NCBI GenBank assembly: GCA_000525675.1
Contig: CP002190.1
Span: 1,116,001-1,180,000, forward strand
Source of the DNA: Bdellovibrio bacteriovorus W
GTDB taxonomy: Bacteria; Bdellovibrionota; Bdellovibrionia; Bdellovibrionales; Bdellovibrionaceae
Length of the DNA stretch: 64,000 nucleotides
Direction: 5' to 3'
The translations under genes were made by a program, and so were the position numbers. The notes beneath the pieces were generated by a model, which was given only the letters and a program-made list of their open reading frames with translations, was not told the DNA's origin and ran no database searches. Below, piece by piece: positions 1-7,878 of this stretch (the first letter of the stretch is position 1; each line of letters opens with the position of its first letter).

Positions 1-2
1 CT

Positions 3-701
3 ATCTATACAATCTCTGTAAAGAAAAAAGGTCCTTTCTATCGCATCCGTGTTCAACCTGGAAAGATGGGATGGATTTCTGATATCGATATTCAACCGGG
101 TATTCAAAAAGTTCCTTCGCGCAAAAAAGAAGTCGATAGAGAAGCCAATAAAGAGGCGCCAGAGCTAGCACAAGATGAAGCTCAGTCAGAGACCTTTTAT
201 GCCACTCGCTATAGGGGGCTGACTTTTGACTATATCAACTTCACTGAAGATACGATGGGACAGGAACGATCGTTCCTGATGCCATTTTTAGGTTTCCGAT
301 TCAGTGGTTTTAATACAGTTTTTTCTGGAGATATCTATGCAGAGGGGAATATTTTGTTCTCTCCCGGAGCTCCTAAATATTACGAAGAACAGACGGGTGG
401 CAAAGCCTCTGGCGGCGTTGTGATTGGTAACTTTCTATTGCAGACGGTAATTCCAAAGAGCCCGAATTTAGTTTATTTTTACGGTTTTGGCCCCATGGTG
501 AAATACTCTCATTTTAATATCGATATAGAGGGGACTTCGCTGGGGAAAAGCTATTCTGTGGATGATTTGAATCTGGGAGTGCTTTTTAATTTGGGGCTTG
601 GCTATCGCATCAAAAAAGCGGTTATCAAAGGTGATATTAAATACTACTGGGAAAAAACGAAGTATTTTGGCGCGGGTCTTCATTTTGGATGGGAATTTTA
701 G
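3..701 (+). CDS. Outer-membrane beta-barrel-like protein, 5' end outside window
   Basis: The frame is open from the left edge of the window, with no stop before the ATG at 66, so the gene very probably starts upstream and only its C-terminal 232 residues are visible. The first visible residues (YTISVKKKGPFYRIRV...) could be the end of an SH3-like domain. The part after about residue 75 alternates aromatic and small residues in strand-like stretches and ends in FGWEF; a terminal Phe is typical of beta-barrels inserted by BAM. No family is recognised and the barrel call rests on composition only. Confidence 0.6.
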   Translation: MYTISVKKKGPFYRIRVQPGKMGWISDIDIQPGIQKVPSRKKEVDREANKEAPELAQDEAQSETFYATRYRGLTFDYINFTEDTMGQERSFLMPFLGFRFSGFNTVFSGDIYAEGNILFSPGAPKYYEEQTGGKASGGVVIGNFLLQTVIPKSPNLVYFYGFGPMVKYSHFNIDIEGTSLGKSYSVDDLNLGVLFNLGLGYRIKKAVIKGDIKYYWEKTKYFGAGLHFGWEF

Positions 702-775
702 CAACGCGCCGCAAATCAACCCTGAGCCCCTAAGCATGAGTGGACTTGCACCTTAAACTCATGCAAATTCCCCTT

Positions 776-2689
776 ATGTCTATTCAGATTTTATCTCCCG
801 AAGTTGTGGATCAAATTGCCGCCGGTGAGGTGGTCGAACGCCCTGCTCATTTAGTTAAAGAGCTCGTTGAAAACTCCATCGATGCTGGTGCGACGTCAGT
901 GCATGTTGAGTATTTCGATGGTGGTCGAACGGTCAAGGTCAGTGATAATGGCCGCGGGATGTCTCCAGAGGATCTGCAAAAAAGTTTACAGCGATTCGCC
1001 ACAAGTAAGATTTCAAAAACTGATGATCTGTGGGCTTTGCGAACATTTGGGTTCCGCGGAGAGGCATTGGCCAGTATCGCATCTGTCAGCCGTTTGACAC
1101 TGACTTCTCGCCAAGCGGGTGCAGAGCAAGCTCACCAAATTATCAGTGAATATGGCAAAGTGACTTTTTCAGAAAAAGTCGGTGGCTCTTTCGGAACTTC
1201 TATTTTAGTTGAAAATCTTTTTCAAAATACTCCTGCTAGATTGAAGTTTTTAAAATCAGACTCGGCAGAACATACAGTTATTAAGACGACCCTAAAGGCG
1301 ATGGCGCTTTCTCATCCACACGTTGAGCTGCGCATTCAAGAAAACGGAAAGCTAATCAGCTTTTGGCCTTCTTGCGATAATCGTAAAGACCGTGTGGAGC
1401 AAGTTCTAGAAATCAAACCTCTGTTCGTCGGCGAGGCCGAGCGTGAGTATGTAAAAGCTTATGCGGTTTTTGCAGACCCTCATAACGTCGCGAAAACTTC
1501 TAAGAACATTTGGCTCTTTGCTCAGAATAGATGGATTCAAGATCGTAGTTTGCAAGCTGCGGTGAATGAAGCTTATCGCAGTCTTCTCATGCACGGAGAG
1601 TTTCCAATTGCAGTGGTTTGGGTGGAAGTAGACCCAGCACATGTCGATGTGAATATTCATCCAACAAAATCTCAGGTAAAATTTCAAGAACCTTCGTTGG
1701 CGTTCCGAGCAGTGGCAGCTTCTTTGCGTAATACTCTGGAAGTGGCTCCGTGGTTGAGTCGAGATCAAGCTCGCCTTATGCGCCCTGAAGGGGGAGCCGT
1801 TCCGAATCCATTTACTGAAAATTATCCTGCAGCTCCGACAGAGAACCTAGCTTTTACGGATTCAACTCTGGGGGCGACGCAGTTTCAGAAAAAAGATTTT
1901 TATTTTCCAAGTTCTAACGTCAAAGACAATGCGGTTACTTATAATGCATTGGCTGAATCTAAGGCTTCACGGGAAGATCTCTATTCAGCAAAGAGTGACT
2001 TGAATCAAAGTTATGCTGCGCAGGCGACTTCGCCTCAAGAGTCTGTTGAAAGTGACGAAAGTAGAACGCAAGAAAACGTCATGATGCCCGAAGAACCGCG
2101 TGGTTACTGGTCTTCTTTAGAAGTTTTGGGGCAGGCAAATCTCACTTATATTATTACTCAAGCAAAAGATAAAATCGTCTTCGTGGATCAGCATGCTGCC
2201 CACGAACGAGTTGTTTATGAAAAACTCATGGCAGCATGGCGAGGTGGAAAAATGGAGATCCAAGATTTCTTATTTCCATTAGCTATCGATATGTCTCCTG
2301 AAAAAGTAGAGGCTCTGGTAAGTCTAGCGGATGAAATTGCAAGGCTGGGGGTTCACATTGAACCACTTGGGCCAGGCACTGTCGGAGTGAAAGCAGCGCC
2401 GTTGATGATTAAAGAATCTATCTTAAGTTCGGTTTTGGATAAGATGGCTGCTGAAATTGTTGATCAAGGCGGAAGTTATTCTCTTGAGCGAGCTGTTGGA
2501 GATATCTGTGCCACGATGGCCTGTCACTCGGTGGTGAGAGCAGGGCAGGCGCTGGGGCTAGAGCAGATGCGCTCACTTCTTCGCGACATGGATGCATTTC
2601 CATTATCAAGTTTTTGCCCTCATGGACGGCCTGTGAGCGTCGAGTATCCATTCTACAAACTTGAAAAAGATTTTGGTCGTATCGTCTAA
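776..2689 (+). CDS. mutL: DNA mismatch repair protein MutL
   Basis: MutL couples mismatch recognition by MutS to strand incision. The N-terminal GHKL ATPase shows QIAAGEVVERP, ENSIDAGA, DNGRGM and GFRGEALASI. The C-terminal half carries the endonuclease motif DQHA-x2-E-x4-E (DQHAAHERVVYE, about residue 470), ACHS and CPHGRP, so this is the nicking type, expected where MutH is absent. The start at ATG 776 (MSIQILSPEVV) is chosen because family members begin there; in-frame GTG 740 and ATG 761 are possible but none has a clear ribosome binding site. The stop overlaps the miaA ATG (TAATG), so translation is probably coupled. About 637 residues, normal length. Confidence 0.95.
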   Translation: MSIQILSPEVVDQIAAGEVVERPAHLVKELVENSIDAGATSVHVEYFDGGRTVKVSDNGRGMSPEDLQKSLQRFATSKISKTDDLWALRTFGFRGEALASIASVSRLTLTSRQAGAEQAHQIISEYGKVTFSEKVGGSFGTSILVENLFQNTPARLKFLKSDSAEHTVIKTTLKAMALSHPHVELRIQENGKLISFWPSCDNRKDRVEQVLEIKPLFVGEAEREYVKAYAVFADPHNVAKTSKNIWLFAQNRWIQDRSLQAAVNEAYRSLLMHGEFPIAVVWVEVDPAHVDVNIHPTKSQVKFQEPSLAFRAVAASLRNTLEVAPWLSRDQARLMRPEGGAVPNPFTENYPAAPTENLAFTDSTLGATQFQKKDFYFPSSNVKDNAVTYNALAESKASREDLYSAKSDLNQSYAAQATSPQESVESDESRTQENVMMPEEPRGYWSSLEVLGQANLTYIITQAKDKIVFVDQHAAHERVVYEKLMAAWRGGKMEIQDFLFPLAIDMSPEKVEALVSLADEIARLGVHIEPLGPGTVGVKAAPLMIKESILSSVLDKMAAEIVDQGGSYSLERAVGDICATMACHSVVRAGQALGLEQMRSLLRDMDAFPLSSFCPHGRPVSVEYPFYKLEKDFGRIV

Positions 2690-3630
2690 TGCAATCTTCT
2701 GAGCGACGTATTGTATTTGTTCAAGGGACCACCGCTTCCGGTAAATCAGACTGGGCACTTCGACTTGCGCAAAAATTTAACGGGGTCGTGATTAATTGCG
2801 ACTCTATTCAGGTCTATAAGAAGTTAGATATAGGATCTGCAAAGCCAAGCATCGAAGAGCGTTCCCTTTTGCCACATTATTTATTCGATTATGTTGATGC
2901 ACCGGTTGAGATGACGGCGGGGCAGTACGCGCGAAACTTTGAAGAGGTTTTAAAGCAAATACCTGAGACGGCTCCGATTTTTGTAGTTGGCGGCACAGGC
3001 TTTTACTTTATGGCCATTGAAAAGGGCATGTACCCTGTGCGCTCGGTATCAGAAGGGCTACGTCAAGCCGTAGAGCAGGAAATGAATCAAGAAGGTGGGC
3101 CTGAGAAGCTTTGGAAAGAGCTTCTTGAGAAAGACCCAGAGTATGCGAGCAAACTCCATGTCGCTGATCACTATCGCATTGGCCGAGCTATCGAGTTGAT
3201 TCGTTCGGAAGGTAGGTCCGTCACCGAAGTTCAAAATGAATTTAAAAATCAGAAGAGTCATTTTCCATATCCTTTGTTAAAGGTGGCCCCTCGTTGGGAG
3301 CGTGAACGTCTGTCAGAGAGGATAGATCAGCGCACACAGAAAATGCTGTCAGCGGGGTTGATCGAGGAAGTTCAGAGTTTGCTCGACGAAGGTTTAGGGC
3401 AATGGGCTCCTTTGCAAAGTGTGGGATATCGAGAAGTTTTAGAGTATTTATCGGGAAAGATATCTCGGGAGGAGTTAGCTCCGTTGATATCTCAAGGCAC
3501 TAGGCAGCTTGCGAAAAAGCAGAGGACATGGTTTCAAAGAGACTCAGAGATTTTATGGTTCGACGGTGAGCACGGTTGGGCAGATCTTGAAAGCAGAGTC
3601 GAGGAATTTCTAGGTTCCTTGACCCAATAA
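2689..3630 (+). CDS. miaA: tRNA dimethylallyltransferase MiaA
   Basis: MiaA transfers a dimethylallyl group to N6 of A37 in tRNAs reading UNN codons. The P-loop GTTASGKS lies at residues 13-20, followed by the conserved DSIQVYKKLDIGSAKP stretch that binds A37, and a GTGFYF motif. The 313-residue length is normal. It overlaps the mutL stop by one base; mutL-miaA adjacency is widely conserved, including in enterobacteria. Confidence 0.95.
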   Translation: MQSSERRIVFVQGTTASGKSDWALRLAQKFNGVVINCDSIQVYKKLDIGSAKPSIEERSLLPHYLFDYVDAPVEMTAGQYARNFEEVLKQIPETAPIFVVGGTGFYFMAIEKGMYPVRSVSEGLRQAVEQEMNQEGGPEKLWKELLEKDPEYASKLHVADHYRIGRAIELIRSEGRSVTEVQNEFKNQKSHFPYPLLKVAPRWERERLSERIDQRTQKMLSAGLIEEVQSLLDEGLGQWAPLQSVGYREVLEYLSGKISREELAPLISQGTRQLAKKQRTWFQRDSEILWFDGEHGWADLESRVEEFLGSLTQ

Positions 3631-3656
3631 TTAGACAGTTTCAAAATGGAATGACT

Positions 3657-4535
3657 ATGAAAAGTATGACAGGTTACGGCACGGCAAAAGTGCAAAATAA
3701 AGATGTATCAGTTGATGTAAGTATTCGCGCTGTGAACGGACGCTTTTTAGAGTCGCGCTTTCATATTCCGAGAGAGTTTGCTTCGTTTGAAGGTGATCTT
3801 AAAAAGATTTTAGGACAAACGTTGTTACGCGGAACCGTGGATGTCTTTGTTTCTCGCAGAGTTAAAAATGTGGCGAACAAAGCGCAAGTGACGGTGAACG
3901 ATGCTTTGGCTAAAAAATACGCCTCAGCTTATAAGCATCTTTCTAAATCTTTAGGGATGAACTTTGATGCAAGACTTGAAGTCTTTGCAAGGTTGCCAGA
4001 CGTTATCAAAGTTGAAGAGACCTATGAGTTAGTTTCTGGCGAAGAGAAGATTTTAAAGAAGGCATTTCAAGATGCTTGTAAAAACTGTGATCGCGAACGT
4101 ATTCGTGAAGGGCAGGCACTTCGTAAAGATCTACAAAAACTTTTAATTTCTTTAGAGAAACAAGTGAAGATTATCAGTAACTTGCGAACTCAAGCGAATG
4201 TTCAACTTCAAGAAAAGTTTGAGCAGAAAATTCGCGCTCGCTTGAAGGGGAGTGAGATTGATCCTAATAGATTGTCTCAAGAAATTGTCATTCAACTTGA
4301 AAAGGCCGATATTAACGAAGAACTTACACGCTTAGCAGAGCATATTAAAAATTACCGCCAGATGGTGGGCTCACAAGCCGCAGAAGGTAAAAAGTTAGAC
4401 TTCTATACGCAGGAGCTTCTGAGAGAAGTAAATACGATCGGCTCAAAGTCTCAGGTAGCCAAGATCACTCAAGCTGTGGTAGAAGCGAAAACTCTGATTG
4501 AGAGACTAAGAGAACAGGTGCAAAACGTTCAATGA
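3657..4535 (+). CDS. yicC: YicC family endoribonuclease-like protein
   Basis: The N-terminus MKSMTGYG and the C-terminal stretch EELTRLAEHI...LDFYTQELLREVNTIGSK are the two signatures of the YicC family (YicC N-terminal domain plus DUF1732). E. coli YicC has been linked to RNA turnover. ATG 3657 is preferred over ATG 3651: it gives the family's usual N-terminus and a GGA six bases upstream, whereas 3651 would leave no spacing. It lies 20 bp after miaA and overlaps gmk by four bases (ATGA), so it is probably in one transcript with both. Confidence 0.88.
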   Translation: MKSMTGYGTAKVQNKDVSVDVSIRAVNGRFLESRFHIPREFASFEGDLKKILGQTLLRGTVDVFVSRRVKNVANKAQVTVNDALAKKYASAYKHLSKSLGMNFDARLEVFARLPDVIKVEETYELVSGEEKILKKAFQDACKNCDRERIREGQALRKDLQKLLISLEKQVKIISNLRTQANVQLQEKFEQKIRARLKGSEIDPNRLSQEIVIQLEKADINEELTRLAEHIKNYRQMVGSQAAEGKKLDFYTQELLREVNTIGSKSQVAKITQAVVEAKTLIERLREQVQNVQ

Positions 4536-5089
4536 AGACACGTCTAATCATCGTCGCAGCCCCGAGTGGCGCCGGAAAAAGTAGTTTTGTCGAAAGAATT
4601 AGCCGCGAGGATTCGCGCCTAGAGGACATTATTACGTTCACAACCCGAGAAATGCGTGGCGGTGAGTCTCAAGGACAGCCTTATAACTTCATTACAAAAG
4701 ATGAGTTTGAGTCGAGAATTGAGCAGGGCTTCTTTGTGGAGTGGGCAAGGGTTCATACGAATTTCTACGGAACATCTGGGGAATCCATCGAAAACGCGTG
4801 GAAAGCGGGTCGCTGTGCGATAATGGACATCGATATTCAGGGTGTTCAGACGTTTAAGAGCAAGTATCCGGATGCGAAGACCATTTTTATTCTGCCTCCT
4901 TCTATTGAGGAACTGCGCCGTCGAATTGCCAAACGCGACGGTAAAATGCCGGCAGACATCGAAGTTCGCATGGCCAACGCTGAAAAAGAGATCGCAGTGG
5001 CAGAAACCTTCGATTTTCAGGTAATTAACGATAATTTCGAGAATTCCTACGCTAAATTCAAAAAACTCATTGAAGAATTACTAACTTAG
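4532..5089 (+). CDS. gmk: Guanylate kinase
   Basis: Gmk phosphorylates GMP to GDP. P-loop APSGAGKSS at residues 10-18, TTREMRGGE in the GMP-binding region, and MDIDIQGVQ and RIAKRDGK in the core and lid identify it; 185 residues is slightly shorter than the E. coli enzyme. It overlaps yicC by four bases. The order gmk-rpoZ-spoT matches E. coli and links GTP-pool enzymes with (p)ppGpp metabolism. Confidence 0.95.
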   Translation: MKTRLIIVAAPSGAGKSSFVERISREDSRLEDIITFTTREMRGGESQGQPYNFITKDEFESRIEQGFFVEWARVHTNFYGTSGESIENAWKAGRCAIMDIDIQGVQTFKSKYPDAKTIFILPPSIEELRRRIAKRDGKMPADIEVRMANAEKEIAVAETFDFQVINDNFENSYAKFKKLIEELLT

Positions 5090-5153
5090 CTGTACTTTGG
5101 CTGAATCGAATGCCCTGATTTTAGCTAAAAAGGGCAGGCTTTTGGAGGCATAA

Positions 5154-5393
5154 ATGGCTCGTGTAACGGTTGAAGATTGTTTAGAAAAAGTTCCTAATAG
5201 ATTTGCTTTGGTTTTGATGGTTTCAAAAAGAGCGAAGCAATTGTTAAAAGGTTCTGAGCCAACTGTCTCTACTCGTAGCAATAAATACATCGTGAGTGCT
5301 CTTCGTGAAGTGGCAATCGGTAACGTAGGTTACCTTGAGGCGATGAGTAATAATGAAGCCATTTCTCAAATCGAGAAAGACCTTAATAAATAA
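5154..5393 (+). CDS. rpoZ: RNA polymerase omega subunit
   Basis: [30 protein letters not shown] is the conserved omega N-terminus; 79 residues is normal. Omega assists beta-prime folding and forms part of a ppGpp site on RNA polymerase in proteobacteria. A clear ribosome binding site (GGAGG) precedes the ATG. It lies 64 bp after gmk and is followed by a strong terminator, so the downstream spoT gene is probably transcribed separately. Confidence 0.95.
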   Translation: MARVTVEDCLEKVPNRFALVLMVSKRAKQLLKGSEPTVSTRSNKYIVSALREVAIGNVGYLEAMSNNEAISQIEKDLNK

Positions 5394-5417
5394 GGCGTGC
5401 TTTGATAGATGAATATT

Positions 5418-5450
5418 AAAAAGGAGAGCTTCAGCTCTCCTTTTTTTTGC
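5418..5450 (+). terminator. Rho-independent terminator after rpoZ
   Basis: A stem of AAGGAGAGC and GCTCTCCTT closes a very short loop and is followed by eight T. It ends the mutL-miaA-yicC-gmk-rpoZ unit. Confidence 0.85.
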
Positions 5451-5579
5451 CTTTTGTTCGGGATATTTCTTAAGCCCTTTGTCTTTTCTGACGAGATACA
5501 CAGCTTGGATTGGAGGAGGGGGAATTTCTAAGGGTGATCAGCTCTAAGATTTCTAAAAACTCTCCAAAAAACAGGTAAA

Positions 5580-5589
5580 TAGGTACCTA
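5580..5589. promoter_or_regulatory. Perfect 10-bp palindrome upstream of spoT
   Basis: TAGGTACCTA lies about 60 bp before the spoT start in the only gap between the rpoZ terminator and spoT. It is followed at once by a G-rich stretch. It could be an operator or chance; no promoter boxes were convincing here. Confidence 0.25.
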
Positions 5590-5648
5590 GAGGGGGGACC
5601 AGCTTCCGAATCTTTAGTTGGAAGTGGATTCTGAGATCAGGTAAGCTT

Positions 5649-7878
5649 ATGAGCATGGCAGACACATCCAAGGATAGCAGCAACACGAACCAAAAATCCG
5701 TAAAAACTCTTGATGATCTGCTGACGCGGATTCGCAGTTATTATCCTAACGCGGATCTCGGGATAATTGAAAAAGCCTATACATTTTCTGAAAAGGCCCA
5801 TGAAGGGCAGATTCGTCGTTCCGGCGAACCCTATATTTCTCATCCTCTTTCTGTTGCTGGAATTTTGGCCGATCTCCATTTGGACTTAGACACGATTGCG
5901 ACAGGGTTATTGCATGACACTGTTGAGGATACTTATGCGACGCTGGATGATATTCGCAATGAGTTTGGTGAGGTCATTGCTCATCTAGTGGATGGTGTGA
6001 CTAAAATCGGGCAGATGAAGTTTAAAAATAGCCATGAAAAACAAGGCGAAAATATTCGCAAGATGATCGTGGCTATGGGGAAAGACGTGCGCGTCGTTTT
6101 AGTAAAGCTTGCTGATCGTTTGCACAATATGCGCACCCTGAACTTTATGCCTTTTGATAAGCAAGAGCGTATCGCTCTTGAAACTTTAGAGATCTACTGT
6201 CCTCTTGCGGGGCGCATGGGTATTAGCTCTTTAAAGGTGGAACTTGAAGATCTGTGTTTTAGATACTATCGCCCTGATATGTATTATTCGTTGGTTCAGC
6301 AAATTAAGAAAACCGAAGCTGAGCAGAATCGTTACATTGACGAAGTTAAGAGAATGCTTTCCGACGAGTTGGATAAAGCAGGATTTAAATACGACGTTTA
6401 TGGGCGCTCCAAGCACTTGTGGTCCATCTATCGTAAGATGCATGCACGTAATATTGATTACGATCAAGTCTATGACGTTCTTGCCTTCCGTGTTTTAGTG
6501 AACTCTATAGCTGAGTGTTATGCCGTTTTAGGATATGTCCATTCCCTTTGGAAGCCGATTCCAGGAAGATTTAAGGACTTCATCGCGATGCCGAAGGCCA
6601 ATCATTATCAATCATTGCATACGACAGTTATTGGGCCTGGGGGGGGAGCGCATTGAGATTCAAATTCGTACCCAAGCCATGCATGCAGTTGCGGAGCGCG
6701 GGATTGCGGCCCATTGGAAGTACAAAGAGCGCGGACGTATGGTCGACGACCAAGCCACTCAGCAAGCAGACTGGTTGCGAGATTTAGTGACTTGGCATCA
6801 ACAGGTGCGAAGTTCAGATGAGTTTTTAGATACAGTTAAAACAGATTTATTTGAAACTGAGATTTATGTCTTTACTCCGAACGGAGATGTGCGCGAGTTC
6901 CCTGAGGGGGCAACGCCAGTCGACTTTGCCTATGCGGTGCATACAGAGTTGGGGAATAAGATTGTCGGTGCTCGAGTGAACGGCAAAATGGTGCCGATTA
7001 AATATAAACTTCAAAATGGAGACTCTGTCGAAGTTATCACTTCAAAAACTCAAGAGCCGTCCAAAGACTGGTTGAAGTTTGTAGTTACGAATAAGGCTAA
7101 ATCTAAAATCCGTCAGTTTGTAAAAGAGGAGCAGAGAAGAAGGTCCCTTCTTCTGGGTAAGGAACTTCTTGAAAAAGAATTCCGTAAGTTTGGTTTGGCA
7201 GCTGTAAAGTACTTAAAAGGCCCTGCCTTTGAAGCATATCTTAAAGATCATGGCATTGCCGACCTTGATGAGCTCTATGTCACAGTTGGATACGGCAAAC
7301 TAGAGACTCGCATCTTAGTTGAAAGATTAAACCCTGAAGCTGTTCATAAAGAGGTTCAGGAGAAATCAGCCGAATCAACATTTATGGAGCGAGTGATTCG
7401 TGCAGCCACGCAAAAGCGCCGTAAGACGAGTTCTTTAATTAGCGTTGATGGCATGGATGACGTTCTTGTTCACTATGCTAAATGTTGTCATCCAATCCCT
7501 GGAGATTCGATCGTTGGTTTCATCAGTCGTGGACGTGGAATCACTATCCATCGTAGTGATTGTCGCAAAGCTTTTGAGTTCGATCAAATGCGTAAAGTTG
7601 ACGTGAACTGGAATGCGAAGGAAGCTTCCGACGGGCAAGAGCGCATGGTGGGATTGAAAATTATTTCTCAAGATCTACCTGGATTATTGAAGTTAATCTC
7701 AGAGGCTTTTGCACAGCAGGGTATTAATATTCAATCAGCTCAGATTCGTACGACTAAAGATAAAAAAGCTGTCTGTCATTTTGAAGTCAGTGTGAAAGAT
7801 GCAAGCCAGCTAAATAAAGCTATATACGAACTTCAAAAGATCAAAGGAATTATCGGTGTCTCCCGTGTATTACACTAA
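5649..7878 (+). CDS. spoT: Bifunctional (p)ppGpp synthetase/hydrolase (Rsh), frameshifted
   Basis: Rsh enzymes make and degrade the alarmone (p)ppGpp. Two overlapping frames (5649-6656 and 6535-7878) together encode one protein of about 742 residues. Part one holds the HD hydrolase domain (HEGQ at 51, LLHDTVED at 88-95) and most of the synthetase domain, including RFKD, typical of bifunctional enzymes, and KANHYQSLHTT. Part two begins in the middle of the synthetase with GGERIEIQIRT and continues with AAHWKYKE, the TGS domain (EIYVFTPNGDVREFPEGAT) and a C-terminal ACT domain. The frames join at eight G (6639-6646); seven would restore GPGGERIEIQIRT. As written, the first frame ends at 6656 with GPGGGAH, removing the conserved ExxxQIRT segment. 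AGG 7 bp before ATG 5649 supports the start. Sequencing error, real inactivation or slippage cannot be separated here. Confidence 0.9.

Noticed and set aside
6639-6646. Classical programmed -1 ribosomal frameshift in spoT
   Set aside because: The required shift is +1, there is no X XXY YYZ heptamer with a downstream pseudoknot that I can see, and the family is not known to use one.
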